DNA from: Clostridiales bacterium | Lineage (GTDB): Bacteria; Bacillota; Clostridia; Oscillospirales; Oscillospiraceae | Reading direction: 5' to 3' | DNA: 64,000 bases | NCBI GenBank assembly: GCA_021203185.1 | Contig: JAJQBR010000075.1 | Location: forward strand, 1 to 64,000 | Part shown: in pieces, positions 20,559-30,400 of the stretch | How the letters are laid out: every line of letters begins with the position of its first letter | How positions within the stretch are numbered: position 1 is the stretch's first letter | The notes under the pieces: generated by a model | Told to the model about the DNA's origin: nothing | Databases searched by the model: none | The model's input: the letters and a program-made list of their open reading frames with translations, nothing else | Program-made: the position numbers and the translations under genes

Positions 20559-21193
20559 TTCATTTGGAACACGTCGCACCGGCGGACATCGAGGCCAAGA
20601 GCATGGAGCTCATCGCTGCGGAACTGCCCCACCCTCTGAACCCGGAGAATGAGGCGGTCGTCAAACGGGTCATTCACACCACGGCAGATTTCGACTATGT
20701 GGACAACCTGTGCTTCACCCCCGGCGCGGTGGAAAAGGGTGTCGCCGCGCTGCGGGGCGGCTGTTCCATCGTCACCGACACCACCATGGCCCAGGCCGGC
20801 ATCAACAAACGGACGCTGGCCCGGCTGGGGGGCCGGACGATAAACTTTATTGCCGACCCCCAGGTGGCTGACGAAGCCAAAGCCCGGGGTGTCACCCGCT
20901 CGGCGGTGTCCATGGAGCGGGCGGCGGCGCTGGGGGAGCCGCTGATTTATGCCATCGGCAACGCGCCCACCGCCCTCATTCGCCTGTGTGAGCTGGTGCA
21001 GGCGGGGGAGACAGTTCCTCCGGCGCTGGTCATCGGCGTACCGGTGGGGTTCGTCAACGTGGTAGAGGCAAAAGAACTGCTGTTGCAGACGGAGGTCCCC
21101 TCCATCGTGGCCAGAGGGCGGAAAGGCGGCAGCAACGTGGCCGCGGCCATCTGCAACGCACTCCTGTACCAGGCTGCCGGGGCGCGGGACTGA
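20555..21193 (+). CDS. cbiC: Precorrin-8X / cobalt-precorrin-8 methylmutase
   Basis: VKRVIHTTADFDYVDNLCFTPGAVEKGVAALRGGCSIVTDTTMAQAGINKR. Confidence 0.95.
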   Translation: MIHLEHVAPADIEAKSMELIAAELPHPLNPENEAVVKRVIHTTADFDYVDNLCFTPGAVEKGVAALRGGCSIVTDTTMAQAGINKRTLARLGGRTINFIADPQVADEAKARGVTRSAVSMERAAALGEPLIYAIGNAPTALIRLCELVQAGETVPPALVIGVPVGFVNVVEAKELLLQTEVPSIVARGRKGGSNVAAAICNALLYQAAGARD

Positions 21194-21220
21194 CTTGAGA
21201 GCGAGAAGAGGAGCGAGAGC

Positions 21221-22012
21221 ATGAAAAAGGCATTGCTGGTGGTGTCCTTTGGCACCAGTTACCCGGAAACCCTGCGCAGGAGCATTTGCGCCATGGAAAA
21301 CGAGTTGGCGGCAGCCTTCCCGAACCGGGATTTTTACCGGGCGTTCACCAGCAGCGTCATTCGGCGCAAGTTATACCGGCGGGATCGGACCCGCATCGAC
21401 GGCGTGGTGGAGGCGCTGGAGGCCCTGCGGCTGGAGGGTTACGAAGATGTGCTGCTCCAGCCCACCCACATGATTAACGGCGCAGAGACCCAGCGGCTTC
21501 TGGCGGAAGCCGCTCTCTACTCCCACCAGTTTCCCCGGTTTTCCATCGGGACGCCGCTGCTGACCCGGCAGGAGGACTACGAACTGCTGGCGGAGGCTAT
21601 TATGGCGGAAATGCCCCCTATGGCCTACGATGAGGCGCTGGTGCTGATGGGACACGGCACCGATCACTTTGCTAACCCGGCCTATCCCGCTCTGGAGTAC
21701 GTGTTCCATGCCAGAGGCTACACCAACGTCTTTGTGGGGACAGTGGAGGGCTATCCCCCCATCGGGGAGGTCATTCACCGGCTGGACGAGACACTGAACG
21801 CCCGCCGGGTCTATGTGTCCCCTCTGATGATCGTGGCAGGGAATCACGCTTACAACGACATGACGGGCAGCCAGCCAACCTCTTGGACTAACCAACTGCT
21901 GGCCCACAACTATCAGCCCATGCCCATTCTGAGGGGGCTGGGGGAATACCCCGCCGTCCGGCGCATTTTTGTGGCGCACGCCAGAGCCGCGCTGGAGGGA
22001 AAGCAGGGATGA
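21221..22012 (+). CDS. cbiK: Sirohydrochlorin cobaltochelatase CbiK
   Basis: MKKALLVVSFGTSYPETLRRSICAMENELA; VLMGHGTDHFANPAYPALEYVF; no signal peptide seen. Confidence 0.93.
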   Translation: MKKALLVVSFGTSYPETLRRSICAMENELAAAFPNRDFYRAFTSSVIRRKLYRRDRTRIDGVVEALEALRLEGYEDVLLQPTHMINGAETQRLLAEAALYSHQFPRFSIGTPLLTRQEDYELLAEAIMAEMPPMAYDEALVLMGHGTDHFANPAYPALEYVFHARGYTNVFVGTVEGYPPIGEVIHRLDETLNARRVYVSPLMIVAGNHAYNDMTGSQPTSWTNQLLAHNYQPMPILRGLGEYPAVRRIFVAHARAALEGKQG

Positions 22013-22737
22013 GCAGTGGAAAAGGAACCCTCTACGGCATCGGCGTAGGGCCGGGAGACCCGGAACTGCTGACCGTCAAGGCGGTGCGGCTGCTGCAAGC
22101 CGCCGATGTCATTGCCGCGCCGAACAGCGGCGGCGAGAGCCGGACGGCGCTGAACATCGTCAAAGAATATATCGAGGATAAACCGGTGCTGCTGTGTCCC
22201 ACCCCAATGACCCGTGACAGGGAGACACTGAACCGGGCCTGGGAGGACAACGCCCAGCAAATCTGCGCCCTGCTGGGGCAAGGCAAGCAAATAGCTTTTG
22301 TCACGCTGGGAGACCCCACTGTATACTCCACTTACTTTTACCTCCACAGACGGGTGCTGGCCCGAGGCTACCGGGCGGAGATTGTGCCGGGGGTGCCGTC
22401 CTTCTGCGCGGTGGCGGCAAAGTTGGGGGTACCCCTCTGCGAGGGGGATGAGCGGCTGCTGGTGGTTCCCGCCTCCCACGGGGACCTGGCCGACAGCCTG
22501 GACGCGGACGCCAACAAGGTGCTGATGAAGGCGGGGCGGCAGCTGGGAACCCTGAAAGAAACCCTCCGGCAGCGGGGTGAGCTGGAAGACGCCTCTCTCG
22601 TGGTCAACTGCGGTCTGCCAGGAGAACAGGTGTGGCCCTCCTTTGCCCAGGCGGAGGGGGACGCCGGTTATTTCTCCCTGGTGCTGCTTCGGCAGGGAGA
22701 GCAGACCGAACACAGGAAAGCAGGTGAGACGGAATGA
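22009..22737 (+). CDS. cbiL: Cobalt-precorrin-2 C20-methyltransferase CbiL
   Basis: GTLYGIGVGPGDPELLTVKAVRLLQAADVIAAPNS; FVTLGDPTVYSTYFYL. Confidence 0.94.
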   Translation: MSSGKGTLYGIGVGPGDPELLTVKAVRLLQAADVIAAPNSGGESRTALNIVKEYIEDKPVLLCPTPMTRDRETLNRAWEDNAQQICALLGQGKQIAFVTLGDPTVYSTYFYLHRRVLARGYRAEIVPGVPSFCAVAAKLGVPLCEGDERLLVVPASHGDLADSLDADANKVLMKAGRQLGTLKETLRQRGELEDASLVVNCGLPGEQVWPSFAQAEGDAGYFSLVLLRQGEQTEHRKAGETE

Positions 22738-24371
22738 AGCTGTGGATGTCCGGGCTGGACTACGGGCAGACGGAAATGACGCTGCGGGAGCGGCTGTCCT
22801 TCCCAACCGAGCGGGTCGAGGCGCTGAACCGGATCCTTGCCGGAATGGAGGACGTGACCGGGGCGGTGCTGCTCTCCACCTGTAACCGGACGGAACTGTA
22901 TCTCACCGCTGAGGACGATTCTGCTGCCCCGCCGGGACAGCTCCTGTGTCAGGCGGCGGGGGAGAAGTGGGAGACCTTTGCCCCCTGCTTCGTCACACGG
23001 GAGGGGGAGGAGGCGGCCCGGCATCTGCTGGAGGTGGCCTCCGGTCTGCGCAGCCAGATTTGGGGGGAAGATCAAATCATCACCCAGGTGGGACGGGCCA
23101 TCGAACTGGCGCAGGAAGCGGAATCCGCCAATGCTGTCCTTTCCACTCTGTTTCGTACCGCAGTGGCGGCGGGCAAGGACGTGAAAACCCACGTCCGCTT
23201 GACGGCAGTGCCGTCCTCCGCCGCAGAGGAGGCGGTGGCGCTGCTGGAGCAGCGGCTGGGCGGCTTAGATAACCACCGGGCGGTGGTTATCGGCAACGGC
23301 GAAATGGGCCGCCGCGCGGCGCGGCTGCTGCGGGCGGCAGGCTGTCAGGTGACGGTGACGCTGCGTACCTACCGCCACGGGGAAACCGTGGTACCCTTCG
23401 GGTGTGAGACTGTGGCCTATGACCGGCGGTATACCGCCATCGACGGGGCGGATATCCTCTTCTCCGCTACCACCAGCCCCCACTATACCGTCACACGGGA
23501 AGAACTGGCGCGGCTGACCGCTCGTCCCGCCTGGGTGGTAGACCTGGCCGTTCCACGAGATGTGGAACCGGCAGCGGGGACGCTGGAGGGTATAACATTA
23601 TTCAATGTAGACGACTTCTCCGGCACCTCACAGGAAACGGACGAGGCCAGCCTTGTCCAGGCGGAGCAAATCGTGGGGCGGCATCTGCGGGAGTTCTACC
23701 AGTGGTGGGACTACCGGGAGTGCCTCCCTGTCATGGCGGAACTGAAAGCCGCTCTGGGCCGCCGGTTCGCGGCGGAGGGTGTGGAGGGCTGCCAGAGCGT
23801 GGTGGACAAAACCGTAGATCTGCTGCTGGGCGGGCTGAAAGGCTGCGTCCGCCCGGATGACCTGCGGGAGTGCGCCGCCAAAATCGACGCCTTTACCCGC
23901 CCCCGTCATGGGAGCAGGGAGCGGGATATTCCCTTCCGCTTCCCGGTGTTCACTGACCTGCGGGGCAAAAAAGTGGTCATTGTGGGCGGCGGCGCGGTGG
24001 CCCGGCGGCGCATCGACACATTGCGCCCCTTCGGACCGGAATTGGTAGTCGTCGCGCCGGAACTGGAAGGAGACAGCCGGGGGCTGGAATGGCAACAGCG
24101 ACCTTATCGCTCCGGCGACCTGGAGGGCGCGTTTCTGGCGGTAGCAGCCTCCGGCAGCCGGGAGGTGAACCGTCAGGTGGGCCAGGAGGCCCGGCAATTG
24201 GGCATCCCGGTCAGCGTGGCGGACCGGAGGGAGGAGTGTACCTTCTTTTTCCCCGCCATCTGTCAGGGAGAAACCGTGTTGGCCGGGGTGGTCTCTCATG
24301 GGAACGACCATCGGGCCACAGCAGCAGCGGCAAAACGGATTCGCACCGTATTGGAGGAGGAACAGCTGTGA
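22734..24371 (+). CDS. hemA: Fusion: glutamyl-tRNA reductase (HemA) + precorrin-2 dehydrogenase-like (SirC/Met8) domain
   Basis: HemA: LLSTCNRTELYL, EVASGLRSQIWGEDQIITQVG. C-term: FPVFTDLRGKKVVIVGGGAVARRRIDTLRPFGPELVVVAPEL...SVADRREECTFFFPAICQGETVLAGVVSHG. Confidence 0.93.
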   Translation: MKLWMSGLDYGQTEMTLRERLSFPTERVEALNRILAGMEDVTGAVLLSTCNRTELYLTAEDDSAAPPGQLLCQAAGEKWETFAPCFVTREGEEAARHLLEVASGLRSQIWGEDQIITQVGRAIELAQEAESANAVLSTLFRTAVAAGKDVKTHVRLTAVPSSAAEEAVALLEQRLGGLDNHRAVVIGNGEMGRRAARLLRAAGCQVTVTLRTYRHGETVVPFGCETVAYDRRYTAIDGADILFSATTSPHYTVTREELARLTARPAWVVDLAVPRDVEPAAGTLEGITLFNVDDFSGTSQETDEASLVQAEQIVGRHLREFYQWWDYRECLPVMAELKAALGRRFAAEGVEGCQSVVDKTVDLLLGGLKGCVRPDDLRECAAKIDAFTRPRHGSRERDIPFRFPVFTDLRGKKVVIVGGGAVARRRIDTLRPFGPELVVVAPELEGDSRGLEWQQRPYRSGDLEGAFLAVAASGSREVNRQVGQEARQLGIPVSVADRREECTFFFPAICQGETVLAGVVSHGNDHRATAAAAKRIRTVLEEEQL

Positions 24372-25246
24372 AAGTGAGAGTAGGAAGTCGGGCCAGCGCG
24401 CTGGCCGTCGCCCAGAGCAAGCTGGTGATGGAGCAGATTCAGAAATTGAACCCAGACGCAGAGTTGGAGCTGGTGACTATGACCACCACCGGAGACCGAA
24501 TTTTGGACCGCACCCTGGATCAGGTGGGGGGCAAGGGCCTGTTCGTCAAGGAACTGGACCGGGCATTGCTGGACCGGGAGATAGACATCGCCGTTCACTC
24601 CCTGAAAGATATGCCCATGGAACAGGACCCGATGCTGCCGCTGGCTGCATTCTCCAAGCGGGAGGACCCCAGAGATGTGATGGTGCTGCGGCCCGGTTTG
24701 GAGAAATTTCCCCTCCAGGGGGGCGTGATTGGCTGCGCCTCCCAGCGGCGAACGCTGCAAATCAAGGAGTTTTACCCTACGGCGGAGGTGCGGCCTGTCC
24801 GAGGTAACCTTCAAACCCGGCTCGCCAAATTGGACGGCGGGGAGTTTGACGGCTTGCTGCTGGCTGCCGCAGGACTCAAGCGGCTGAGGCTGGAAAACCG
24901 CATTTCCCGGTATTTTGCCACCGACCAGCTGATTCCCGCCGCCGGGCAGGGCATTTTGGGGATTCAGTGCAGGGCGGACGCGGATTTGCCGTGGATTACC
25001 CAGCTCAACGACCCGGACGCCTGCGCCTGTGCCGTGGCGGAGCGGTCTTTCGTCCGCACGTTGAACGGCGGATGCACCGACCCCACCGCCGCCCACGCCA
25101 CGATCCGCAATGGCGTTCTGAGCCTGGTGGGGTTGTACGTCAGTCCCGCAAGGGAAACCCGACGGGGTACCATCGCGGGGCGAGCCGTTCGTGCCGCTCA
25201 GCTGGGGGAGAACCTGGCCCACCGCTTGAAGGAGCCTACTCCGTGA
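24368..25246 (+). CDS. hemC: Hydroxymethylbilane synthase
   Basis: VKVRVGSRASALAVAQSKLVMEQI; VHSLKDMP; LNGGC. GTG start in GTGA overlap. Confidence 0.96.
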   Translation: MKVRVGSRASALAVAQSKLVMEQIQKLNPDAELELVTMTTTGDRILDRTLDQVGGKGLFVKELDRALLDREIDIAVHSLKDMPMEQDPMLPLAAFSKREDPRDVMVLRPGLEKFPLQGGVIGCASQRRTLQIKEFYPTAEVRPVRGNLQTRLAKLDGGEFDGLLLAAAGLKRLRLENRISRYFATDQLIPAAGQGILGIQCRADADLPWITQLNDPDACACAVAERSFVRTLNGGCTDPTAAHATIRNGVLSLVGLYVSPARETRRGTIAGRAVRAAQLGENLAHRLKEPTP

Positions 25247-26736
25247 CCGGCAAGGTGACGCTGGTGGGGGCCGGACCGGGAGACCCCGGTCTGCTGACCC
25301 GGAAGGGGGAGGCGGCGCTGCGAACGGCGGAGGTGGTAATCTATGACCGGCTCATCGCGCCGGAGCTGCTGGAGCTGCTGCCCCCTTCGGCGGAGCGCAT
25401 CGACGTGGGCAAACAGGCCGACCACCACCCGGTTCCCCAGTGGCGTATCAACGAAATCCTGTTGGAAAAGGCCCGCGAGGGCAAAAACGTGGTGCGATTG
25501 AAGGGCGGCGACCCCTTCCTCTTTGGCCGGGGCGGGGAGGAACTGGATCTGTTGGCGCAGCACCACATTCCCTTTGAGGTGGTTCCCGGCATCACCTCCG
25601 CACTGGCGGCGCCCGCCTATGCCGGCATTCCAGTGACCCACCGGGACTATGCCTCCTCGCTGCACATCGTCACCGGCCACGCAAAGGCCGGTTCCCCGCT
25701 GCAAATCAACTTCAAGGCTCTGGCGGCGGCCGGAGGAACCTGTGTGTTTCTGATGGGAGTCTCTAACCTGGAACGCATCTGCGGCGGTCTGCTGGGCGCG
25801 GGTATGGATGAAAGCACCCCCGCCGCCGTGGTGGAGCGGGGGACGCTGCCGGGCCAGCGCAAAGTCATCTCTACCCTGGGGCGGCTGGCGGAGGAGACCC
25901 GCCGGGCAGAGCTGCGCAGCCCCGCCGTCATTGTGGTTGGCGAAGTGGCGGCTCTGTCTGTCCGGTTCGACTGGTTTGACGCGCTGCCTCTGAAAGGGCG
26001 TACCATCGTCGTCACCCGGCCCAAACGCCGGGCGGGGGCGCTGAGGAGCCGTCTGCGGGAACTGGGGGCCGACGTGGTGGACTACCCCTGCATTGAGACA
26101 ATTCCCCGGCAGGAGAACCGGGTGCTGGAACGGTGCCTCGCCCAAATCAACCGCTTCGACTGGGTTGTGTTCACCAGTTCTGCCGGGGTGGAGGTGTTCT
26201 GCGATGCCCTCTGGCGGCGGGGGATGGATGGCCGTGTCCTGAGCGGTGTGAAACTGGCGGCAGTCGGCCCCTCCACCACCCATGCGCTGGAGGAGCGGCA
26301 TTTACGGGCGGACTATATGCCCTCAGTTTACGACACGGAACATCTGGCCCTGGGCCTGGCCAAACGGACGAAAGGCCCGATCCTGCTGCCGCGGGCAGCC
26401 ATGGGCAGCCCCATTTTGCCCCGTGTGCTGAAAGAGCAGGGGGTGCAGTTCACCGATGTTCCGGTTTATGACACCGTCTTTCCCGGCGAGAACGCGGATG
26501 TCTTGTGTTCACTGCTGGCGGCGAGAGGAACCTGGGTCACGTTCACGTCAGCCTCCACAGTGCGGGGGTTCGTGGGTTCTTTGCCGGAGGGAACCGACCT
26601 GAGCCGGGTGTTGGGGCTGTGCATCGGCCCCCAGACGGCGGCGGAGTGTACCCGCCACGGCATCCGCACCCGCATTGCGCGGGAGGCGACGATCCCCGCC
26701 CTTGTGGAGTTGATTTTGAACGCTTCGCGGGAATAA
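25243..26736 (+). CDS. cobA: Fusion: uroporphyrinogen-III C-methyltransferase (CobA) + uroporphyrinogen-III synthase (HemD)
   Basis: VTGKVTLVGAGPGDPGLLTRKGEAALRTAEVVIYDRL; C-term GRTIVVTRPKRRAGALRSRLRELGADVVDYPCIE. Confidence 0.95.
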   Translation: MTGKVTLVGAGPGDPGLLTRKGEAALRTAEVVIYDRLIAPELLELLPPSAERIDVGKQADHHPVPQWRINEILLEKAREGKNVVRLKGGDPFLFGRGGEELDLLAQHHIPFEVVPGITSALAAPAYAGIPVTHRDYASSLHIVTGHAKAGSPLQINFKALAAAGGTCVFLMGVSNLERICGGLLGAGMDESTPAAVVERGTLPGQRKVISTLGRLAEETRRAELRSPAVIVVGEVAALSVRFDWFDALPLKGRTIVVTRPKRRAGALRSRLRELGADVVDYPCIETIPRQENRVLERCLAQINRFDWVVFTSSAGVEVFCDALWRRGMDGRVLSGVKLAAVGPSTTHALEERHLRADYMPSVYDTEHLALGLAKRTKGPILLPRAAMGSPILPRVLKEQGVQFTDVPVYDTVFPGENADVLCSLLAARGTWVTFTSASTVRGFVGSLPEGTDLSRVLGLCIGPQTAAECTRHGIRTRIAREATIPALVELILNASRE

Positions 26737-26837
26737 AACTGCCGTTTCAGCTTCTTCTCCCTGCTGTCATGCAAAAGGATGATTTTTCCGAAAAAGCTGA
26801 GAAACTATCGCTTTTTTACAGACGCAGGTTGTAGACT

Positions 26838-26860
26838 TTCCCGAAAGGATATGATATAAT
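26838..26860 (+). promoter_or_regulatory. Extended -10 promoter (TGATATAAT) upstream of the DJ-1/PfpI gene
   Basis: TATAAT at 26855-26860 preceded by TGA; weak -35 TAGACT 17 bp upstream. Confidence 0.5.
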
Positions 26861-27027
26861 GACGCAGTAAGATAAAAAATGGATTATCTTGCCCTTGCGG
26901 GAGGCGTCCCGCCTGGTATGTAGAGACGAATCTCCGCATTCGACAACCAAACCTGTTTGAGAAAAGAAAAGGATAACCGGGTCCGCGCCTCTGCGCGGCG
27001 CTGCACAACCGAAAGGAGAAATGAAGG

Positions 27028-27576
27028 ATGGTTTACATTCTGCTTGGCAACGGATTTGAAACGATCGAGGCGCTGGCCCCCTGTGATGTTATGCGCAGAG
27101 CGGGCATCGAGGTGGCCATGGTGTCGCTGACGGACAGCCTGGAGGTGGTCTCCGGGCAGGGCGTCAAGATCCTGGCGGACATCACCCTGGATCAGGTGGA
27201 TTCTGGCAAAATGGAGCTGCTGATGCTGCCCGGCGGTCTGGGCGGCGTGGATGCCATTTTGAACTCCATGCCCGCAATGGTGCTGATCCAAAAGGCAGCT
27301 GAGAAGGGAAAATGGGTCTGCGCCATCTGCGCCGCCCCCACCATCCTGGCCCAGCTTGGTCTGCTGGACCGGCGCAACGCCGTTGTCTACCCCGGTCTGG
27401 AGGATCAGATGTTCTCCGCCGTGGTGCTGAAAGGGGAGCGGGTGGTCACCGATGGCCGGTTCATCACCGGCGAAGCCGCCGGAAGCTGTATTGACTTTGG
27501 ACTGCGGCTGGTGGAGGTCCTGAAGGGAACCGAGGTCATGGAGCAGGTCAAGAATGGTATCCACTACCACGGCTAA
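27028..27576 (+). CDS. DJ-1/PfpI family protein
   Basis: MVYILLGNGFETIEALAPCDVMRRAGIEVAMVSL; VCAICAAPTILAQLGLL nucleophile elbow. Confidence 0.93.
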   Translation: MVYILLGNGFETIEALAPCDVMRRAGIEVAMVSLTDSLEVVSGQGVKILADITLDQVDSGKMELLMLPGGLGGVDAILNSMPAMVLIQKAAEKGKWVCAICAAPTILAQLGLLDRRNAVVYPGLEDQMFSAVVLKGERVVTDGRFITGEAAGSCIDFGLRLVEVLKGTEVMEQVKNGIHYHG

Positions 27577-27622
27577 ATGACAAAACAACACCGACTGCCC
27601 ACGCAGCGGGAAGGAGGCGCTT

Positions 27623-28933
27623 ATGTCCAACGAAGAAAAAAACTGGGGCGATGAGGAACAAATCCCCGACACAGCGAAAAACCAGCCCGAAGGAGCGGCA
27701 GCGCAAGGTGACGCCGACAGCTGGGACAACTTTGATTGGACAGAGGGCTTCTGCTCCTGGGAGCCGCAGTCGAAGGAAGACGAACCGCTTCCCACACAGG
27801 GAAGTTTCTTCGCAGAGCCGCCTGAACCGCCTCAGCCAGCCGCCGGAAAGCGTCAGCCCAGAACGCTGCCGGAATCCCTTCTGGCCGCCTTGCTTTATGT
27901 GGCGGGGGTGCTGGTTATCTCTCTTGTGCTGGCCACAGTGGGCTGGCGGTGGGCCAACGATCTGCTGGCCCTGGACAAGACAGAACTGACGGTTTCCTTC
28001 ACCGTTTCAGAGGGAGACAGCATCGCCGACGTAGCGGATAACCTGAAAGAAGAAGGGCTGATCGAATACAAATTCCTCTTTCAGCTCTTTGCTGCCATTA
28101 CCAACAAGACCGGCAAAATCACCACCGGCACCTATGAGCTGAACACGGAGATGGACTATTCCGCGCTGCTGAACAACATCAGTTCCACTTCCGTCTACCG
28201 GGAGACGGTCACCGTCACCATCCCGGAGGGCTATACGGTGGAGGAGGCGTTCCAGCTGCTGGAGGACAGCGGCGTCTGCTCGGTGGAGGATCTGACCGCC
28301 TCGGCGGAGAGCGACACCTTCGACTATTCCTTCCTGGAGGACGTAGACCGCACCGGCACAGCGCTGCTGGAGGGTTACCTGTTCCCCGACACCTACGAGT
28401 TCTATAAGGACGCGGACGCGGAGAACGTCATCAAACGGCTGCTGTCCAACTTTGCCGGCCAGATGAGCGAGGTTCTCAGTGAGGAGACTCTCTCCTATGA
28501 CCTGGATGACGTTATTATCATCGCCTCCATTATCGAGAAGGAAACCACCGGCGGCAGCGACGACCGCAGCAGCATTGCCTCCGTCATTTACAACCGGCTG
28601 GAAAACCCTGACTACGATGGAATCGGCGGCTACCTCCAGATGGACTCCACCGTGCAGTATCTGCTGGAGGAGCGCAAGGAGGATTTGACACAGCCCGACC
28701 TGGAAATCGACAGCCCCTATAATACCTATCTGTATGCGGGTCTGCCGGAAGGTCCCATCTGCAACCCCGGCATGGATTCCATTGAGGCGGCGCTGAACCC
28801 CAGCGACACGGACTACTATTACTTCATGCTGGGCGACGACGGGGAGAACCATTTCTTCACGGAAAGCTACAGCTTCAACACCTTTAAGGCCGCCCAGACC
28901 GGTACAACCGAGGATGACACCGGCGATGAGTAA
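27623..28933 (+). CDS. mltG: Endolytic transglycosylase MltG
   Basis: TM segment, LysM-like region, IIASIIEKETTGGSDDRSSIASVIYNRL. Confidence 0.92.
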   Translation: MSNEEKNWGDEEQIPDTAKNQPEGAAAQGDADSWDNFDWTEGFCSWEPQSKEDEPLPTQGSFFAEPPEPPQPAAGKRQPRTLPESLLAALLYVAGVLVISLVLATVGWRWANDLLALDKTELTVSFTVSEGDSIADVADNLKEEGLIEYKFLFQLFAAITNKTGKITTGTYELNTEMDYSALLNNISSTSVYRETVTVTIPEGYTVEEAFQLLEDSGVCSVEDLTASAESDTFDYSFLEDVDRTGTALLEGYLFPDTYEFYKDADAENVIKRLLSNFAGQMSEVLSEETLSYDLDDVIIIASIIEKETTGGSDDRSSIASVIYNRLENPDYDGIGGYLQMDSTVQYLLEERKEDLTQPDLEIDSPYNTYLYAGLPEGPICNPGMDSIEAALNPSDTDYYYFMLGDDGENHFFTESYSFNTFKAAQTGTTEDDTGDE

Positions 28934-30146
28934 ACTGGAGCTGTTGGCCCCCGCTGGGGATATGGAGCGGCTGAAAATGGCTGTGGCCTATGGAGCCGAT
29001 GCCGTCTATCTGGCGGGGACATCCTTCGGGATGCGGGCCTATGCGGGCAACTTCTCTCAGGACGAGCTATATCAGGCGGTGCGGCTGTGCAAAACCCACG
29101 GGGTTCGGGTACACGTCACCATCAACACCATGCCCCGTGGCGACGAAATCGCCCACCTCCCCGCCTGGCTGGAGGTTCTGGACGACGCCGGAGTAAACGC
29201 GGTCATCGTGGCCGACCTGGGGACCTTCCGTTTGGCCCAGAAGTACGCCCCCCACGTGCAAAAGCACATCTCCACCCAGGCCAGCGTGTCCAATGCGGTC
29301 ACCGCCACTGCCTGGTACGAGCTGGGAGCCAGCCGGGTCATTCTGGCGCGGGAGTGTTCTCTGGCGGAGATACGGGAAATCAGGGCCAAAACGCCCAAGT
29401 CGTTGGAGTTGGAAGCCTTCGGCCACGGGGCCATGTGCGTATCCTATTCGGGCCGGTGTCTGCTCAGCAATTATATGACGGGCCGCAGCGAACGGGACTC
29501 CAGCCGGGGTGCCTGCGCCCAGCCCTGTCGCTACCAATACACCCTGATGGAGGAAAAGCGCCCCGGCGAGTATTTCCCTGTCTACGAGGACGAAAAGGGC
29601 AGCTATATCCTCTCCTCAAGAGATATGTGCATGATCGACCATGTGCCGGAGCTGCTGGAGGCAGGGTTGGATTCCCTCAAAATCGAGGGGCGGGCCAAAA
29701 GCGCCTATTACGCCGCCCTGGTCACCGGGGCCTACCGACACGCCATCGACGCGGCGGAGGCGGGGCAGCCGCTGCCCCAGGTCTGGCGGGACGAAGTGGA
29801 AAAGGTCAGTCACCGGCCCTACTCCACCGGGTTCTACTTCGGCGACCCCGGTCAGTATTACGAGGACGCCCGGTATATCAGGGAGTGGCAAATCACAGGT
29901 ATCGTTCAGTCCTGCGACAGCGATGGCAACGCACTGGTCAGTCTGCGCAACAAGTTCCGAGTGGGGGACGCCCTTGAGTTGGTAGGGCCGGATCTGGCTC
30001 CGGTGGCGTTCAATGCTCCCATGATGGAGGATATGGACGGGCTGCCCCTGGAGGAGCCGAAGAAACCGCAAATGCTGTTTCAGATGCGTCTGCCGTTACA
30101 GGCTCCGCCGCTGAGCATCCTGCGCCATCAGGTGGAGGGGTTGTAA
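28926..30146 (+). CDS. U32 family peptidase
   Basis: MSKLELLAPAGDMERLKMAVAYGADAVYLAGTSFGMRAYAGNF; EAFGHGAMCVSYSGRCLLSNYMTGR. Confidence 0.93.
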   Translation: MSKLELLAPAGDMERLKMAVAYGADAVYLAGTSFGMRAYAGNFSQDELYQAVRLCKTHGVRVHVTINTMPRGDEIAHLPAWLEVLDDAGVNAVIVADLGTFRLAQKYAPHVQKHISTQASVSNAVTATAWYELGASRVILARECSLAEIREIRAKTPKSLELEAFGHGAMCVSYSGRCLLSNYMTGRSERDSSRGACAQPCRYQYTLMEEKRPGEYFPVYEDEKGSYILSSRDMCMIDHVPELLEAGLDSLKIEGRAKSAYYAALVTGAYRHAIDAAEAGQPLPQVWRDEVEKVSHRPYSTGFYFGDPGQYYEDARYIREWQITGIVQSCDSDGNALVSLRNKFRVGDALELVGPDLAPVAFNAPMMEDMDGLPLEEPKKPQMLFQMRLPLQAPPLSILRHQVEGL

Positions 30147-30225
30147 ATTTCACCAATTCTTCCGCTCAGTGAAATGCGCTTGATAAAAATTTAACAAAAA
30201 ATTTGTTTTTGCCCCCGTGCGCCCC

Positions 30226-30254
30226 TTTACTTTTGCGCGCGGGGGTGCTATTCT
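30226..30254 (+). promoter_or_regulatory. Candidate promoter of the pantothenate operon: TTTACT-N17-TATTCT
   Basis: -35 at 30226-30231, -10 at 30249-30254; spacer carries the right arm of a CCCCCGTGCGC/GCGCGCGGGGG inverted repeat. Confidence 0.4.
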
Positions 30255-30400
30255 ATCCGTTGATGGACTGTATCCGGGGCAGACCGGAACGGTAACCATG
30301 ACAAACCACGCAATCTCACATCCTTTTGATCGGCTGGTATCCCTCAAATTCGGGAACTGGACTGAGCGCCGCCTTTTTCAAATGAGAAAGAGGTGACAGC

